Below are positions 37,665-47,269 of a stretch of DNA of 64,000 nucleotides, in pieces (position 1 is the first letter of the stretch; each line of letters starts with the position of its first letter). The stretch spans positions 62,001-126,000 of the forward strand of contig NZ_JBGFSP010000012.1 in the NCBI RefSeq assembly GCF_041227145.1, read 5' to 3'. This DNA comes from Bacteroides sp. AN502(2024) (GTDB taxonomy: Bacteria > Bacteroidota > Bacteroidia > Bacteroidales > Bacteroidaceae). The notes below the pieces were generated by a model. It searched no databases. It worked only from the letters and a program-made list of their open reading frames with translations, and was not told the DNA's origin. The translations under genes were made by a program, and so were the position numbers.

Positions 37665-37701
37665 CCCCGCAAAGAAATCTAAAACTTTGCGGGGCTCTTT
37701 G
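37665..37701 (+). terminator. Terminator-like hairpin upstream of the PurF-like gene
   Basis: A perfect 10-bp stem (CCCCGCAAAG / CTTTGCGGGG) with a 10-base loop, followed by CTCTTTGTTT. It lies upstream of the promoter element, so it does not attenuate that transcript; it may stop transcription coming from the left. Confidence 0.5.
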
Positions 37702-37732
37702 TTTATCAGACGGATTCTTTTTTGTACTTTTG
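37698..37732 (+). promoter_or_regulatory. Promoter of the PurF-like gene
   Basis: TTTG (37698-37701) and TACTTTTG (37725-37732), 23 bases apart, 40 bases before the ATG. Spacing is slightly long for a Bacteroides promoter. Confidence 0.6.
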
Positions 37733-37771
37733 CGCATCTTTTTTTAAACATTATCAATAAAGAAAACAACA

Positions 37772-39181
37772 ATGGGAGGTTTTTTCGGAACAGTCTCGAA
37801 AACGAGTTGCGTGACTGATTTATTCTATGGCACAGATTATAACTCACATCTGGGTACCAAGCGGGGAGGACTCGCAACATACAGTGAGGAAAAAGGTTTT
37901 ATCCGCTCCATTCACAATTTGGAAAGTACTTATTTCCGAACCAAGTTTGAAGGAGAACTGGATAAATTCGAAGGAAACGCCGGCATCGGCATCATTAGCG
38001 ACACAGACGCACAACCTATCATCATCAATTCTCACCTTGGGCGTTTCGCCATTGTCACAGTCGCTAAAATAGTCAATATTCAGGAATTAGAGGAAGCACT
38101 TCTCAGTCGAAACATGCACTTCGCCGAACTTAGTTCGAGCAGCACCAACCAGACGGAACTGATCGCATTACTTATTATACAAGGCAAAACTTTTGTGGAA
38201 GGTATCGAAAATGTGTTTAAGCACATTAAGGGATCTTGTTCGATGCTGCTTCTGACGGAAGATGGAAGTATCATTGCGGCACGTGACCAGTGGGGACGTA
38301 CTCCGGTGGTGATTGGAAAGAAAGAGGGTGCTTATGCTGCAACGAGTGAGTCGTCCAGTTTCCCGAATCTGGATTATGAGATCGAGAAATATTTAGGTCC
38401 CGGTGAGATTGTACGTATGTATGACGATCATGTCGACCAACTTCGCAGTCCCAACGCGGATATGCAGATTTGCTCGTTTTTGTGGGTGTACTACGGTTTT
38501 CCGACTTCTTGTTATGAAGGAAAGAATGTAGAGGAAGTGCGGTTCACCAGCGGATTGAAAATGGGGCGGACGGATGAATCGGAAGTGGATTGCGTCTGCG
38601 GTATCCCTGACTCGGGAGTAGGTATGGCTTTAGGGTATGCCGAAGGAAAGGGGGTTCCTTACCATCGTGCGATCTCTAAATATACGCCGACATGGCCTCG
38701 TAGTTTCACCCCCAGCAATCAGGAGATGCGTTCGCTTGTTGCCAAGATGAAGTTGATTCCAAATCGTTCCATGTTGCAGAATAAACGTTTGTTGTTTTGT
38801 GACGATTCGATTGTGCGGGGAACCCAATTGCGTGATAATGTGAAGATTCTGTATGATTACGGAGCCAAAGAGGTGCATATGCGTATCGCTTGCCCGCCAT
38901 TGATTTATGCTTGTCCGTTTGTAGGTTTCTCGGCTTCTAAAAGTGCATTGGAGTTGATAACCCGCCGTATTATTAAGGAACTGGAAGGTGACGAGAATAA
39001 GAATCTGGAGAAGTATGCCACTACCGGTTCTCCGGAATATGAGAAGATGGTTGGCATTATCGCCGAACGTTTTGGACTCACTTCGTTGAAATTCAATACG
39101 TTGGAAACATTGGTAGAGGCCATCGGGTTGCCGAAATGTAAGGTGTGCACGCATTGTTTTGATGGCAGCAGTCATTTTTAA
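37772..39181 (+). CDS. PurF-like amidophosphoribosyltransferase with degenerate glutaminase domain
   Basis: A 469-residue protein. The C-terminal phosphoribosyltransferase half is well preserved: CGIPDSGVGMALGYAEGKGVPYHRAI and the PRPP-binding LLFCDDSIVRGTQLRD. It ends CKVCTHCFDG, like the terminal cysteine ligands of Fe-S type PurF. The N-terminal Ntn-hydrolase half is not: it begins MGGFFG, not MCGIFG, so the catalytic Cys is missing. The family HxRYxT segment reads GIGIISDTDAQP, and the HNGN oxyanion segment reads VAKIVN. It cannot be a normal glutamine-dependent PurF. It may use ammonia or have another job. It is followed by pepT. Confidence 0.85.
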   Translation: MGGFFGTVSKTSCVTDLFYGTDYNSHLGTKRGGLATYSEEKGFIRSIHNLESTYFRTKFEGELDKFEGNAGIGIISDTDAQPIIINSHLGRFAIVTVAKIVNIQELEEALLSRNMHFAELSSSSTNQTELIALLIIQGKTFVEGIENVFKHIKGSCSMLLLTEDGSIIAARDQWGRTPVVIGKKEGAYAATSESSSFPNLDYEIEKYLGPGEIVRMYDDHVDQLRSPNADMQICSFLWVYYGFPTSCYEGKNVEEVRFTSGLKMGRTDESEVDCVCGIPDSGVGMALGYAEGKGVPYHRAISKYTPTWPRSFTPSNQEMRSLVAKMKLIPNRSMLQNKRLLFCDDSIVRGTQLRDNVKILYDYGAKEVHMRIACPPLIYACPFVGFSASKSALELITRRIIKELEGDENKNLEKYATTGSPEYEKMVGIIAERFGLTSLKFNTLETLVEAIGLPKCKVCTHCFDGSSHF

Positions 39182-39227
39182 AGTGGGCAAACAGGATATT
39201 TAAGTATCCGGATAAAAAGTATGCAAT

Positions 39228-39271
39228 AAAAAAGAGCCGTGAATTGCTTTGTAATTCACGGCTCTTTTTTT
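39228..39271. terminator. Bidirectional-type terminator after the PurF-like gene
   Basis: A 12-bp stem GAGCCGTGAATT / AATTCACGGCTC with flanking A6 and T7. Confidence 0.9.
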
Positions 39272-39335
39272 ACCTTTACGGCATTATAAACTATCAATTT
39301 GTAAATTGTAATCAGTAACTTGTAATTAAAACAAT

Positions 39336-40559
39336 ATGACTTTAGTAGACAGGTTTTTAAAGTATGTGAGCTTTGATACACAATCTGATGAATCGACAGG
39401 GCTTACTCCAAGTACTCCGAAGCAGATGGTTTTTGCTGAATACTTGAAAAAAGAGTTGGAATCTTTGGGATTGGAAGATATTACTTTGGATGAACATGGT
39501 TATCTTTTTGCTACACTTCCTGGCAATACAGATAGAGAAGTGCCTACCATCGGGTTTATTGCACACATGGATACAAGCCCTGATATGACGGGTAAAGATG
39601 TGACTCCGCGTATTGTGGAAAAGTACGACGGTTCGGATATTGTGCTGTGTGTGGAAGAGGATGTGGTTCTTTCTCCTTCGCAATTTCCGGAATTGCTGAA
39701 ACATAAAGGGGAAGATCTGATTGTAACCAACGGAAAAACATTGCTGGGTGCTGATGATAAAGCCGGTATTGCAGAAATTGTATCTGCGATGGTGTATCTG
39801 AAGGAGCATCCTGAAATTAAACATGGAAAAATCCGTATCGGCTTTAATCCGGATGAAGAAATAGGTGAAGGTGCTCATCATTTTGATGTAGAGAAATTCG
39901 GTTGCGAGTGGGGATATACGATGGATGGAGGTGAAGTAGGGGAGTTGGAATTTGAGAATTTCAATGCCGCTGCTGCTAAAATTATTTTTAAAGGACGTAA
40001 TGTGCATCCGGGATATGCCAAAAATAAGATGGTTAACTCGATTTATCTTGCCAATCAATTTATCACATTGCTTCCTTCGCAGGAAAGACCGGAACATACG
40101 GACGGTTACGAAGGATTCTATCATTTGGTCGGTATTCAGGGAGATGTGGAGCAGAGCACCGTTTCTTATATCATCCGTGATCATGACCGGGCGAAATTTG
40201 AGAATCGTAAAAAAGAGATGGAACGGCTGGTTGCTCAAATGAATGCTGAACATGGAGCAGGTACTGTCACTCTCGAACTACGCGACCAGTATTATAATAT
40301 GCGTGAGAAGATAGAACCGGTAATGCATATCATCGATATAGCTTTTGCTGCGATGGAAGCTGTGGGGGTGAAACCGAATGTAAAACCGATTCGCGGAGGT
40401 ACGGATGGTGCACAACTTTCCTTCAAAGGATTGCCTTGTCCGAATATCTTTGCCGGTGGTCTGAATTTCCACGGTCGCTACGAATTTGTGCCTATTCAGA
40501 ATATGGAGAAAGCTATGAAGGTGATTGTGAAAATAGCAGAATTGGTAGCCTCCAAATAA
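39336..40559 (+). CDS. pepT: Peptidase T (tripeptide aminopeptidase)
   Basis: A 407-residue M20B metallopeptidase that removes the N-terminal residue of tripeptides in the cytoplasm. Metal-site motifs are in order: [46 protein letters not shown] and [23 protein letters not shown]. Full family length. 61 bp upstream of gcvT and perhaps co-transcribed. Confidence 0.95.
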   Translation: MTLVDRFLKYVSFDTQSDESTGLTPSTPKQMVFAEYLKKELESLGLEDITLDEHGYLFATLPGNTDREVPTIGFIAHMDTSPDMTGKDVTPRIVEKYDGSDIVLCVEEDVVLSPSQFPELLKHKGEDLIVTNGKTLLGADDKAGIAEIVSAMVYLKEHPEIKHGKIRIGFNPDEEIGEGAHHFDVEKFGCEWGYTMDGGEVGELEFENFNAAAAKIIFKGRNVHPGYAKNKMVNSIYLANQFITLLPSQERPEHTDGYEGFYHLVGIQGDVEQSTVSYIIRDHDRAKFENRKKEMERLVAQMNAEHGAGTVTLELRDQYYNMREKIEPVMHIIDIAFAAMEAVGVKPNVKPIRGGTDGAQLSFKGLPCPNIFAGGLNFHGRYEFVPIQNMEKAMKVIVKIAELVASK

Positions 40560-40620
40560 AAAGACAGTAAACTACGATAATACTTTAAACTTAATACCTG
40601 ATAATTAATATTTTAAAATC

Positions 40621-41706
40621 ATGAAAACTACTCCGTTTACAGAGAAACATGTAGCGCTTGGTGCTAAAATGCACGAGTTTGCAGGTTATAATATGCCAAT
40701 TGAATACTCCGGTATCATTGATGAGCACATGGCTGTTTGTCAAGGTGTCGGTGTATTTGATGTATCGCACATGGGGGAATTCTGGGTGAAAGGTCCGCAC
40801 GCATTGGATTTTCTGCAGAAAGTAACGTCTAATAATGTGGCGGCACTAATTCCGGGCAAGATACAATATACTTGTTTCCCCAATGAAGAGGGAGGTATCG
40901 TAGATGATTTGCTGGTGTATCATTATGGACCGGAAAAGTATATGTTGGTGGTCAATGCCGCCAATATAGAAAAAGACTGGGATTGGTGTGTGGCTCATAA
41001 TACGGAAGGAGCCGAGTTGGAAAATTCGTCCGACAACATAGCACAGCTCGCTGTACAGGGACCGAAGGCTGTTATGGCTTTGCAAAAGTTGACAGACATC
41101 GACCTTGCTTCTATTCCATATTATACATTTAAAGTTGGAACGTTTGCAGGCGAGGAGAATGTAATCATCTCCAATACGGGCTATACCGGTGCGGGAGGTT
41201 TCGAACTTTATTTCTATCCGTCTGCGGCTGATAAGATATGGAAGGCGGTTTTTGAGGCTGGCGAAGAGTATGGCATTAAACCTGCCGGTTTGGGTGCCCG
41301 TGATACCCTCCGGCTGGAAATGGGATTCTGCCTGTATGGCAATGATCTGGATGATACGACTTCTCCGATAGAAGCCGGATTAGGATGGATTACTAAGTTT
41401 GTGGAGGGTAAGGATTTCATCAACCGTCCGATGCTGGAAAAACAGAAAGCGGAAGGTGTCACCCGTAAATTGGTGGGCTTTGAAATGATTGATCGAGGAA
41501 TTCCACGCCACGGTTATGAGCTGGTAAATCCGGAGGGAGAGAAGATTGGAGTAGTAACCTCGGGCACTATGTCGCCTATCCGTAAAATAGGGATCGGTAT
41601 GGGGTATGTAAAACCTGAATATAGCAAGGTAGGTACGGAAATCTGTATTGATGTACGTGGTCGGAAATTGAAAGCTGTGGTAGTGAAACCGCCTTTTAGA
41701 AAATAA
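40621..41706 (+). CDS. gcvT: Aminomethyltransferase (glycine cleavage T protein)
   Basis: A 361-residue protein. It transfers the aminomethyl carbon from the lipoylated H protein to tetrahydrofolate, releasing ammonia. Motifs: [50 protein letters not shown] and [17 protein letters not shown]. The other cleavage-system genes are not in the window. No glycine riboswitch is seen in the 60-bp leader. Confidence 0.95.
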   Translation: MKTTPFTEKHVALGAKMHEFAGYNMPIEYSGIIDEHMAVCQGVGVFDVSHMGEFWVKGPHALDFLQKVTSNNVAALIPGKIQYTCFPNEEGGIVDDLLVYHYGPEKYMLVVNAANIEKDWDWCVAHNTEGAELENSSDNIAQLAVQGPKAVMALQKLTDIDLASIPYYTFKVGTFAGEENVIISNTGYTGAGGFELYFYPSAADKIWKAVFEAGEEYGIKPAGLGARDTLRLEMGFCLYGNDLDDTTSPIEAGLGWITKFVEGKDFINRPMLEKQKAEGVTRKLVGFEMIDRGIPRHGYELVNPEGEKIGVVTSGTMSPIRKIGIGMGYVKPEYSKVGTEICIDVRGRKLKAVVVKPPFRK

Positions 41707-41728
41707 AAAATAAGTTTGTTATTGTGTA

Positions 41729-41768
41729 TAGCCCCGGATCTGTTACGACTCTATCCGGGGCTAACTTA
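41729..41768 (+). terminator. Terminator after gcvT
   Basis: A perfect 11-bp stem TAGCCCCGGAT / ATCCGGGGCTA followed by ACTTATTTTA. Confidence 0.8.
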
Positions 41769-41775
41769 TTTTAGG

Positions 41776-41837
41776 ACGGATATGGTAAAACATATCCGTT
41801 AATATGTTGTTTATTTCGTAGAAATAATATAATTTTG
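41776..41837 (+). promoter_or_regulatory. Antiporter promoter region with palindrome
   Basis: GTTG (41806-41809) and TAATTTTG (41830-41837), 20 bases apart, fit a Bacteroides promoter 20 bases before the ATG. Just upstream lies a 9-bp palindrome ACGGATATG / CATATCCGT (41776-41799), a possible regulator site. Confidence 0.55.
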
Positions 41838-41857
41838 TCATTAAATACGATGAAATA

Positions 41858-44131
41858 ATGTCTCATTTGCCTGCTCTTATAGCCGACCTCGCACTGATAT
41901 TAATCTGTGCCGGTGTTATGACTTTGTTGTTTAAGAAGTTGAAACAACCTCTGGTTTTGGGATATGTAGTTGCCGGATTTCTGGCAAGTCCGCATATGCC
42001 ATATACTCCTTCTGTGATAGATACCGCCAATATTAAGATATGGGCGGATATTGGTGTCATCTTTTTGCTGTTTGCTCTGGGGTTGGAATTTAGTTTTAAG
42101 AAGATAGTTAAGGTGGGTGGTTCTGCCGTCATAGCGGCTTGTACCATCATCTTTTGTATGATATTGTTAGGAATAGGAGTCGGCATGGGCTTTGGGTGGC
42201 ACAGAATGGATAGTCTGTTTCTGGGTGGTATGATTGCGATGTCATCTACTACTATTATTTATAAAGCCTTTGACGATTTAGGGTTAAGGAAAAAACAGTT
42301 TACCGGACTTGTGTTGAGTATCCTGATTTTAGAAGATATTTTGGCCATCGTATTAATGGTGATGCTTTCCACCATGGCGGTAAGCCAGCATTTTGAGGGG
42401 ACCGAAATGTTGGAAAGTATCGGTAAATTATTGTTTTTCCTTATTCTGTGGTTTGTGGTCGGTATTTATCTGATTCCTGAATTTCTGAAACGTTGCCGGA
42501 AGCTGATGGGCGAGGAGACTTTGCTTATTGTGTCGTTGGCACTTTGTTTCGGTATGGTAGTGATGGCAGCTCATACGGGATTCTCTGCTGCATTCGGTGC
42601 ATTTATAATGGGATCTATTCTGGCAGAAACGATTGAGGCGGAATCCATAGACCGGCTGGTGAAACCGGTAAAGGACCTTTTCGGAGCCATCTTTTTCGTA
42701 TCGGTCGGTATGATGGTAGATCCTGTAATGATTGGTGAATATGCCGTACCTATCATAGTAATTACTTTGGCTGTTATCTTGGGGCAGTCTGTGTTTGGCA
42801 CATTCGGTGTTATTCTTTCCGGAAAACCTCTAAAGACAGCTATGCAATGCGGCTTTAGCTTAACGCAGATCGGTGAATTTGCATTTATCATTGCCTCTTT
42901 GGGCGTTTCTTTGCATGTGACGAGTGACTTTTTATACCCGATAGTAGTAGCGGTTTCTGTCATTACTACTTTCCTGACTCCTTATATGATTCGTTTTGCC
43001 GAGCCGGCCTCTACTTTTGTAGATACGCATCTTCCGGAATCATGGAGAAAGATGATGATGCGTTATTACTCCGGTTCGCAGACTGTACTGAATTATGAGA
43101 ATTTGTGGAAGAAGCTGATTTTCTCAATGGTACGTATAACAGTCGTTTATTCAATAGTCAGCATGTCGATTGTTATACTTTCTTTTCGCTTTATCGTACC
43201 ATTCTTTAAAGAGAACTTGCCTCATTTCTGGGCATCGTTGTTGGGAGCTGTATTTATAATTCTGTGTATTGCCCCTTTCTTGCGAGCTATTATGGTGAAG
43301 AAAAATCATTCGGTTGAGTTCATGACCTTATGGCATGACAATCGTGCTAATCGTGCACCGCTGGTATCGACAATTGTGATTCGTATTATGATAGCGGCAC
43401 TTTTCGTTATCTTTGTTATTTCCGGATTATTTGAGGTGTCTATCGGATTGATTATCGGAGTGGCCGTACTTGTCGTGTTGCTGATGGTATGGTCTCGTTA
43501 CTTGAAAAAACAATCGATATTGATTGAACGTCGTTTCTTTCAGAATCTCCGTTCCAGAGATGTACGTGCAGAGTATTTGGGAGAGAAAAAACCAGAATAT
43601 GCCGGTCGTTTGTTGTCGCATGACCTGCATCTTGCCGATATGGAAATTCCGGGCGAATCCAGTTGGGCGGGGAAAACTTTGATGGAACTGAATTTGGGAA
43701 AGAGATTTGGAGTTCATGTTGCTTCTATTCTTCGTGGAAAGAGGCGGATTAATATTCCGGGCGGTTCTGTCCGGCTGTTTCCAATGGATAAGATACAGGT
43801 GATAGGGACGGACGATCAATTGAGTGTCTTTAATGAAGCGATGCAAAACGGATCGAAAATAGAGTGGGAGGTTTATGAAAAGAGCGAGATGGTTTTGAAG
43901 CAGTTTATCATTGACAGTGATTCTGTTTTTCTGGGTAAAACGATTCGCGAATCGGGTATCCGCGACAAATATCATTGTATGATAGCCGGTGTTGAAAGTG
44001 AAGACGGTACATTGATGGTTCCCGATGTCAATGCTCTGCTCAAAGAAGGTGATGTCGTTTGGGCAGTAGGTGAAAAGGAGGACGTGTACCAATTAGTCAA
44101 TCAAAAAAACGAAAAAGTACAAGCCGGATAA
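41858..44131 (+). CDS. CPA2-family cation:proton antiporter with TrkA-C domains
   Basis: A 757-residue protein. Residues 1-390 form about 12 membrane helices (VLGYVVAGFLASPHMPY, GVIFLLFALGLEFS, ILILEDILAIVLMV, GAIFFVSVGMMVDP) as in KefB-type antiporters. Two or three further hydrophobic segments lie around 425-550. The C-terminal part holds two RCK/TrkA-C-like repeats (GKTLMELNLGKRFGVHVASILRG and FLGKTIRESGIRDKYHCMIAGV). It exchanges K+ or Na+ for H+ across the inner membrane. Substrate is not decided by sequence. Confidence 0.9.
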   Translation: MSHLPALIADLALILICAGVMTLLFKKLKQPLVLGYVVAGFLASPHMPYTPSVIDTANIKIWADIGVIFLLFALGLEFSFKKIVKVGGSAVIAACTIIFCMILLGIGVGMGFGWHRMDSLFLGGMIAMSSTTIIYKAFDDLGLRKKQFTGLVLSILILEDILAIVLMVMLSTMAVSQHFEGTEMLESIGKLLFFLILWFVVGIYLIPEFLKRCRKLMGEETLLIVSLALCFGMVVMAAHTGFSAAFGAFIMGSILAETIEAESIDRLVKPVKDLFGAIFFVSVGMMVDPVMIGEYAVPIIVITLAVILGQSVFGTFGVILSGKPLKTAMQCGFSLTQIGEFAFIIASLGVSLHVTSDFLYPIVVAVSVITTFLTPYMIRFAEPASTFVDTHLPESWRKMMMRYYSGSQTVLNYENLWKKLIFSMVRITVVYSIVSMSIVILSFRFIVPFFKENLPHFWASLLGAVFIILCIAPFLRAIMVKKNHSVEFMTLWHDNRANRAPLVSTIVIRIMIAALFVIFVISGLFEVSIGLIIGVAVLVVLLMVWSRYLKKQSILIERRFFQNLRSRDVRAEYLGEKKPEYAGRLLSHDLHLADMEIPGESSWAGKTLMELNLGKRFGVHVASILRGKRRINIPGGSVRLFPMDKIQVIGTDDQLSVFNEAMQNGSKIEWEVYEKSEMVLKQFIIDSDSVFLGKTIRESGIRDKYHCMIAGVESEDGTLMVPDVNALLKEGDVVWAVGEKEDVYQLVNQKNEKVQAG

Positions 44132-44179
44132 GGATGGAATATTTATTTTTGTAACGATAAAACTTAAAATAATCATATC

Positions 44180-44605
44180 ATGAAGAGTGATCCGAAAGAA
44201 TGTCTGTATTGTCAGAACAATGAAACGTTGCATAATCTGATGATTGAGATTGCGCAACTGAGTGTGTCACGTGTTTTTTTATTTAAGGAACAGACCTATC
44301 GTGGACGTTGTCTTGTTTCTTATAAAGATCATGTGAACGATTTGAATGAATTGAGTGATGAAGACCGTAATGCTTTTATGGCAGATGTAGCACGTGTCAC
44401 ACGTGCTATGCAAAAGGCTTTCCAGCCGGAAAAAATTAATTATGGTGCTTATTCGGATAAATTGTCTCATTTGCATTTTCACCTAGCACCTAAATATGTG
44501 GATGGTCCTGATTATGGAGGCGTATTCCAAATGAACCCGGGAAAGGTTTATCTGACTGGTGCAGAATATCAGGAACTGATTGATGCTGTTAAAGCGAATC
44601 TGTAG
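44180..44605 (+). CDS. HIT-family nucleotide-binding protein
   Basis: A 141-residue protein with the histidine triad HLHFHLAPK near residues 95-103 and an N-terminal CLYCQN pair that may bind zinc. HIT proteins hydrolyse or transfer nucleotidyl groups; the substrate is unknown. It follows the antiporter by 48 bp and may be in the same transcript. Confidence 0.85.
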   Translation: MKSDPKECLYCQNNETLHNLMIEIAQLSVSRVFLFKEQTYRGRCLVSYKDHVNDLNELSDEDRNAFMADVARVTRAMQKAFQPEKINYGAYSDKLSHLHFHLAPKYVDGPDYGGVFQMNPGKVYLTGAEYQELIDAVKANL

Positions 44606-44614
44606 ATTTTAGAA

Positions 44615-44817
44615 TTCATCACGGAGGACACAGAGGAATATCGAAGGGACTGGCTAACAAGTCTCAGAAATTGAAAATCACCCTTGCCAAAGTATATGCT
44701 TGGACAGGGGTGAAATGGGTAAGATATGGCTTGTTAGACAATCTCGTGATTCTAATATTAAGAGTATAATCTATAAAAGACTCTTTTCCTTTATTCCTCC
44801 GTGTCCTCTGTGGTGAA
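44615..44817. repeat. Nested-palindrome (MITE-like) element, copy A
   Basis: Outer 26-bp inverted repeats (44615-44640 and 44792-44817; 23 of 26 match) enclose inner ones: GGCTAACAAG / CTTGTTAGAC and TCACCCTTGCC...GG-CAGGGGTGA (44679-44713). The inner part matches 50667-50776. The right end abuts the stop codon of the S4-domain gene. Confidence 0.75.
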
Positions 44818-45228
44818 CTATTCTTCGAAATCAAAATCAAAGTCGTCCATAAACTCCGGAGTGGTAAACTCTTCCAGTTTCCGGCGATCTTTCTTGGTCG
44901 GGCGTCCGGTCCCACGTGCCCGGTTTATGAATCCGCTGATTTGGCTCATTTCAAGTAACTCATATTGATCGGGAGTCGTTACGTTTTCCATCATTTCTGA
45001 TACAAGTTTGGCTCCCACACGTTTCTCGATGGCCTGTAGTACCTTGAATGAGTAAGTGATAGGTGGTTTCTTTACTTGAATAACGTCTCCCGGTTTTATC
45101 ATGCGGGCAGCTTTGACCAGAGAACCGTTGATCGTGACGCGTCCTTTTTTACAGGCTTCTGCTGCAATCGTACGCGTCTTGAAGATACGGACAGCCCACA
45201 TCCATTTATCTATTCTTGCTTCGGACAT
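44818..45228 (-). CDS. S4-domain RNA-binding protein (Hsp15/HslR-like)
   Basis: A 136-residue protein with an N-terminal S4 fold (RIDKWMWAVRIFKTRTIAAEACKKGRVTINGS, then GDVIQVKK). A charged GRPTKKDRRKLEEF segment and an acidic tail DDFDFDFEE follow. Hsp15-type proteins rescue stalled 50S subunits carrying peptidyl-tRNA. It is 38 bp downstream of pth, an activity acting on the same kind of substrate, and the two are probably co-transcribed. Confidence 0.9.
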   Translation of the reverse strand: MSEARIDKWMWAVRIFKTRTIAAEACKKGRVTINGSLVKAARMIKPGDVIQVKKPPITYSFKVLQAIEKRVGAKLVSEMMENVTTPDQYELLEMSQISGFINRARGTGRPTKKDRRKLEEFTTPEFMDDFDFDFEE

Positions 45229-45266
45229 GTTTTTAGTGATTAGCTGGTTAGTGACTAATTACCATT

Positions 45267-45836
45267 TCATTTCTTATTGAACTGGTTCATTGTGATGTCG
45301 ATGCCGGCGAGACAGAAACTTTTTATCATTTCCCCTGCCATCTCCAGTCTTTCATCCATTGTCTTCCAGTCTTCATCGGTGAAGTGTCCGAGTACGTAAT
45401 CAATCTGTCCGCCACGTGGGAAATCATTTCCGATACCAAAACGCAGGCGGGCATAGTTCTGAGTGCCCAGAGTGGCGGCAATGTGCTTCAATCCGTTATG
45501 GCCTGCGTCACTTCCTTTTCCTTTCAGGCGTAAAGTTCCGAAGGGAAGAGCCAGATCGTCCACTACTATCAGTACATTTTCCAATGGAATATTCTCTTTC
45601 TGCATCCAATAGCGGACAGCCAATCCGCTCAAGTTCATATAGGTCGACGGTTTAAGCAGGATCAACTGACGTCCTTTGATAGAAAAGTCGGTGGTGAATC
45701 CATAGCGCCTATCCATAAAAGGAGGAGCATTGTTGATTCTGGCCAATGCATCTACTGCCATGAATCCGATATTATGTCGGGTTTCATGATACTCGGGACC
45801 AATGTTGCCCAGTCCAACAACTAAATATTTTATCAT
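45267..45836 (-). CDS. pth: Peptidyl-tRNA hydrolase
   Basis: A 189-residue enzyme that releases peptides from peptidyl-tRNA. The family core is complete: [24 protein letters not shown] (catalytic His), [41 protein letters not shown] and RLRFGIG. Full length. Lies between rplY upstream and the S4 gene downstream, a common rplY-pth arrangement. Confidence 0.95.
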   Translation of the reverse strand: MIKYLVVGLGNIGPEYHETRHNIGFMAVDALARINNAPPFMDRRYGFTTDFSIKGRQLILLKPSTYMNLSGLAVRYWMQKENIPLENVLIVVDDLALPFGTLRLKGKGSDAGHNGLKHIAATLGTQNYARLRFGIGNDFPRGGQIDYVLGHFTDEDWKTMDERLEMAGEMIKSFCLAGIDITMNQFNKK

Positions 45837-45875
45837 CGTTTGTTCCGTAAAAACAGTTCATTACTATAGAAAGAA

Positions 45876-45940
45876 AAACGCAAATCAATACAAATCAATG
45901 CAGATTGAACATCTGCTTTAATCTGCATTAATTTGCGTTT
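45876..45940 (-). terminator. Long hairpin between rplY and pth
   Basis: AAACGCAAAT / ATTTGCGTTT pair at the base and AATGCAGATT / AATCTGCATT inside. On the minus strand it is followed by TTCTTTC. Probably a terminator or processing site after rplY. Confidence 0.6.
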
Positions 45941-45971
45941 AAGTATATCTCTTTATAGGGATAATCTCAAA

Positions 45972-46562
45972 TTACTTGCCGGCGGTTGCTGCTGCACCTC
46001 TTGCTGCACGAGTCAACTTAACTGCACAAACAACGGCTTCTTTAGCATTGATCAGTTCAAGACCTTCGAAACTCAATTCGCCCACTTTAACAGTTTTACC
46101 CAATCCCAAGTGAGAAACGTTGATAACCAGTCTTTCAGGAATTACGTTGTACAAAGCTTTCACTTTGAGCTTACGCATCTGCAGTGCCAGTTTACCACCG
46201 GCTTTCACACCTTCTGCAAGACCTTCCAACTGTACCGGTACTTCCATTACGATAGGTTTAGCTTCGTCGATTTGATAGAAGTCAACGTGCAGGATCGTGT
46301 CTTTTACCGGGTGGAACTGAATATCTTTCAGGATAGCGTTTACTTTTTTGCCATCGATAACCAGGTCTACAACGTAGATGTGCGGAGTATAAACCAGGTT
46401 ACGAAGTCCTTCGTTAGTCACTGTGAAGTGAACGACTTCATTACCTCCGTAAAGTACACAAGGTACACCACCGTTCTTACGAATTTCTTTCAAAGCTCTT
46501 GCTTGTTCTGAAGAGCGTTCTGCAATTGTTCTTGCAGTTCCTTTTACTTCAATTGATTTCAT
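45972..46562 (-). CDS. rplY: 50S ribosomal protein L25/general stress protein Ctc
   Basis: A 196-residue protein of the long (TL5/Ctc) type. The N-terminal 95 residues bind 5S rRNA (VKGTARTIAERSSEQARALKEIRKNGGVPCVLYGG). The C-terminal beta domain (VMEVPVQLEGLAEGVKAGGKLALQMRKLKV) follows, with an Ala-rich tail. Its own promoter lies upstream at 46658-46688. Confidence 0.95.
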   Translation of the reverse strand: MKSIEVKGTARTIAERSSEQARALKEIRKNGGVPCVLYGGNEVVHFTVTNEGLRNLVYTPHIYVVDLVIDGKKVNAILKDIQFHPVKDTILHVDFYQIDEAKPIVMEVPVQLEGLAEGVKAGGKLALQMRKLKVKALYNVIPERLVINVSHLGLGKTVKVGELSFEGLELINAKEAVVCAVKLTRAARGAAATAGK

Positions 46563-46613
46563 TTCTTAAAAAAAATGTGTTACTCTAAATTAAGTTAGTT
46601 TGCTTAATTCACC

Positions 46614-46642
46614 ATCACACGATGTGGATTATCACACGATGT
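46614..46642 (-). repeat. Duplicated ATCACACGATGT in the rplY leader
   Basis: Two identical 12-mers start at 46614 and 46631, within the predicted 5' untranslated region of rplY. Meaning unknown. Confidence 0.5.
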
Positions 46643-46657
46643 TGCAAAAAAGCGGTG

Positions 46658-46688
46658 CAAAAGTACATCTTTTTTTTGAAATATCAAA
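46658..46688 (-). promoter_or_regulatory. rplY promoter
   Basis: On the minus strand TTTG (46685-46688), 19 bases, then TACTTTTG (46658-46665): an exact Bacteroides -33/-7 pair. Confidence 0.8.
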
Positions 46689-46699
46689 GAGTTACTTTC

Positions 46700-47101
46700 T
46701 TAAAAGTCAATATCAATCTTAATTTCGTTGTCCAACTTGTTTCCTTGGGCTTCTTCGACTGCTTTCTGTCCACTTTCTTCATCAGTTTCGGTGTTCAGGC
46801 GGGTGATGTATTCGTTCGCATTATTGCACTCAATGAAGTTGACTGCTTCTTCGAGTCCTGCCATAAACTTCTGAAAGTCCTCCCTGTATAGAAAGATTTT
46901 GTGTTTCTCGAAACTAACCTGAGAATCGTCACCTTCTCCCATTATCACCTTTTTACTCTCTGTAATAGCCAGGAACATTTCATCTTTACGATTCTTTTTC
47001 ACGTCAAGGTAATAGATGCGTTTACCTGCTTTAATGGACTTGGAGAATACAATCTCCTTATCATTCATGTCTGCGCTCATTTTCTTTTTTAAATCTTCCA
47101 T
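46700..47101 (-). CDS. DUF3276/PUR-family nucleic-acid-binding protein
   Basis: A 133-residue protein from ATG 47101 (MEDLKKKMSADMNDKEIVFS); the frame is open 19 codons further. VFSKSIKAGKRIYYLDVKKNRKDEMFLAITESKK and HKIFLYREDFQKFMAGLEEAV form the PUR repeat fold. Homologues bind single-stranded DNA/RNA. A Glu-rich tail follows. Divergent from nusB; convergent function with it is not implied. Confidence 0.85.
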   Translation of the reverse strand: MEDLKKKMSADMNDKEIVFSKSIKAGKRIYYLDVKKNRKDEMFLAITESKKVIMGEGDDSQVSFEKHKIFLYREDFQKFMAGLEEAVNFIECNNANEYITRLNTETDEESGQKAVEEAQGNKLDNEIKIDIDF

Positions 47102-47230
47102 ATCTTTCGGTCCGTTTATAATCGGCTTCAAAATTGGATATTTTTTTTTAACTGTCAAAAGAAAAAGCGCAGAGAATCAAATACTGCATAAAAAAATGTG
47201 ATTTATTAGTGGAAACTCATTAAAAATATC

Positions 47231-47238
47231 TACTTTTG
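47231..47238 (+). promoter_or_regulatory. nusB promoter -7 element
   Basis: TACTTTTG, 32 bases before the ATG. No clear -33 element. Confidence 0.6.
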
Positions 47239-47269
47239 CAGTTCGATAACAACAGTATTAATTTGAATT

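Noticed and set aside
37665..37701. Attenuator of the PurF-like gene
   Set aside because: The promoter -7 element lies downstream of the hairpin, so the hairpin would not be in that transcript.
39357..40253. 298-residue minus-strand frame opposite pepT
   Set aside because: The opposite strand encodes full-length peptidase T with all metal ligands; the frame is rich in Phe/Arg/His as expected of an antisense shadow.
40560..40620. Glycine riboswitch before gcvT
   Set aside because: The spacer is 61 bases, AT-rich, with none of the conserved glycine aptamer segments.
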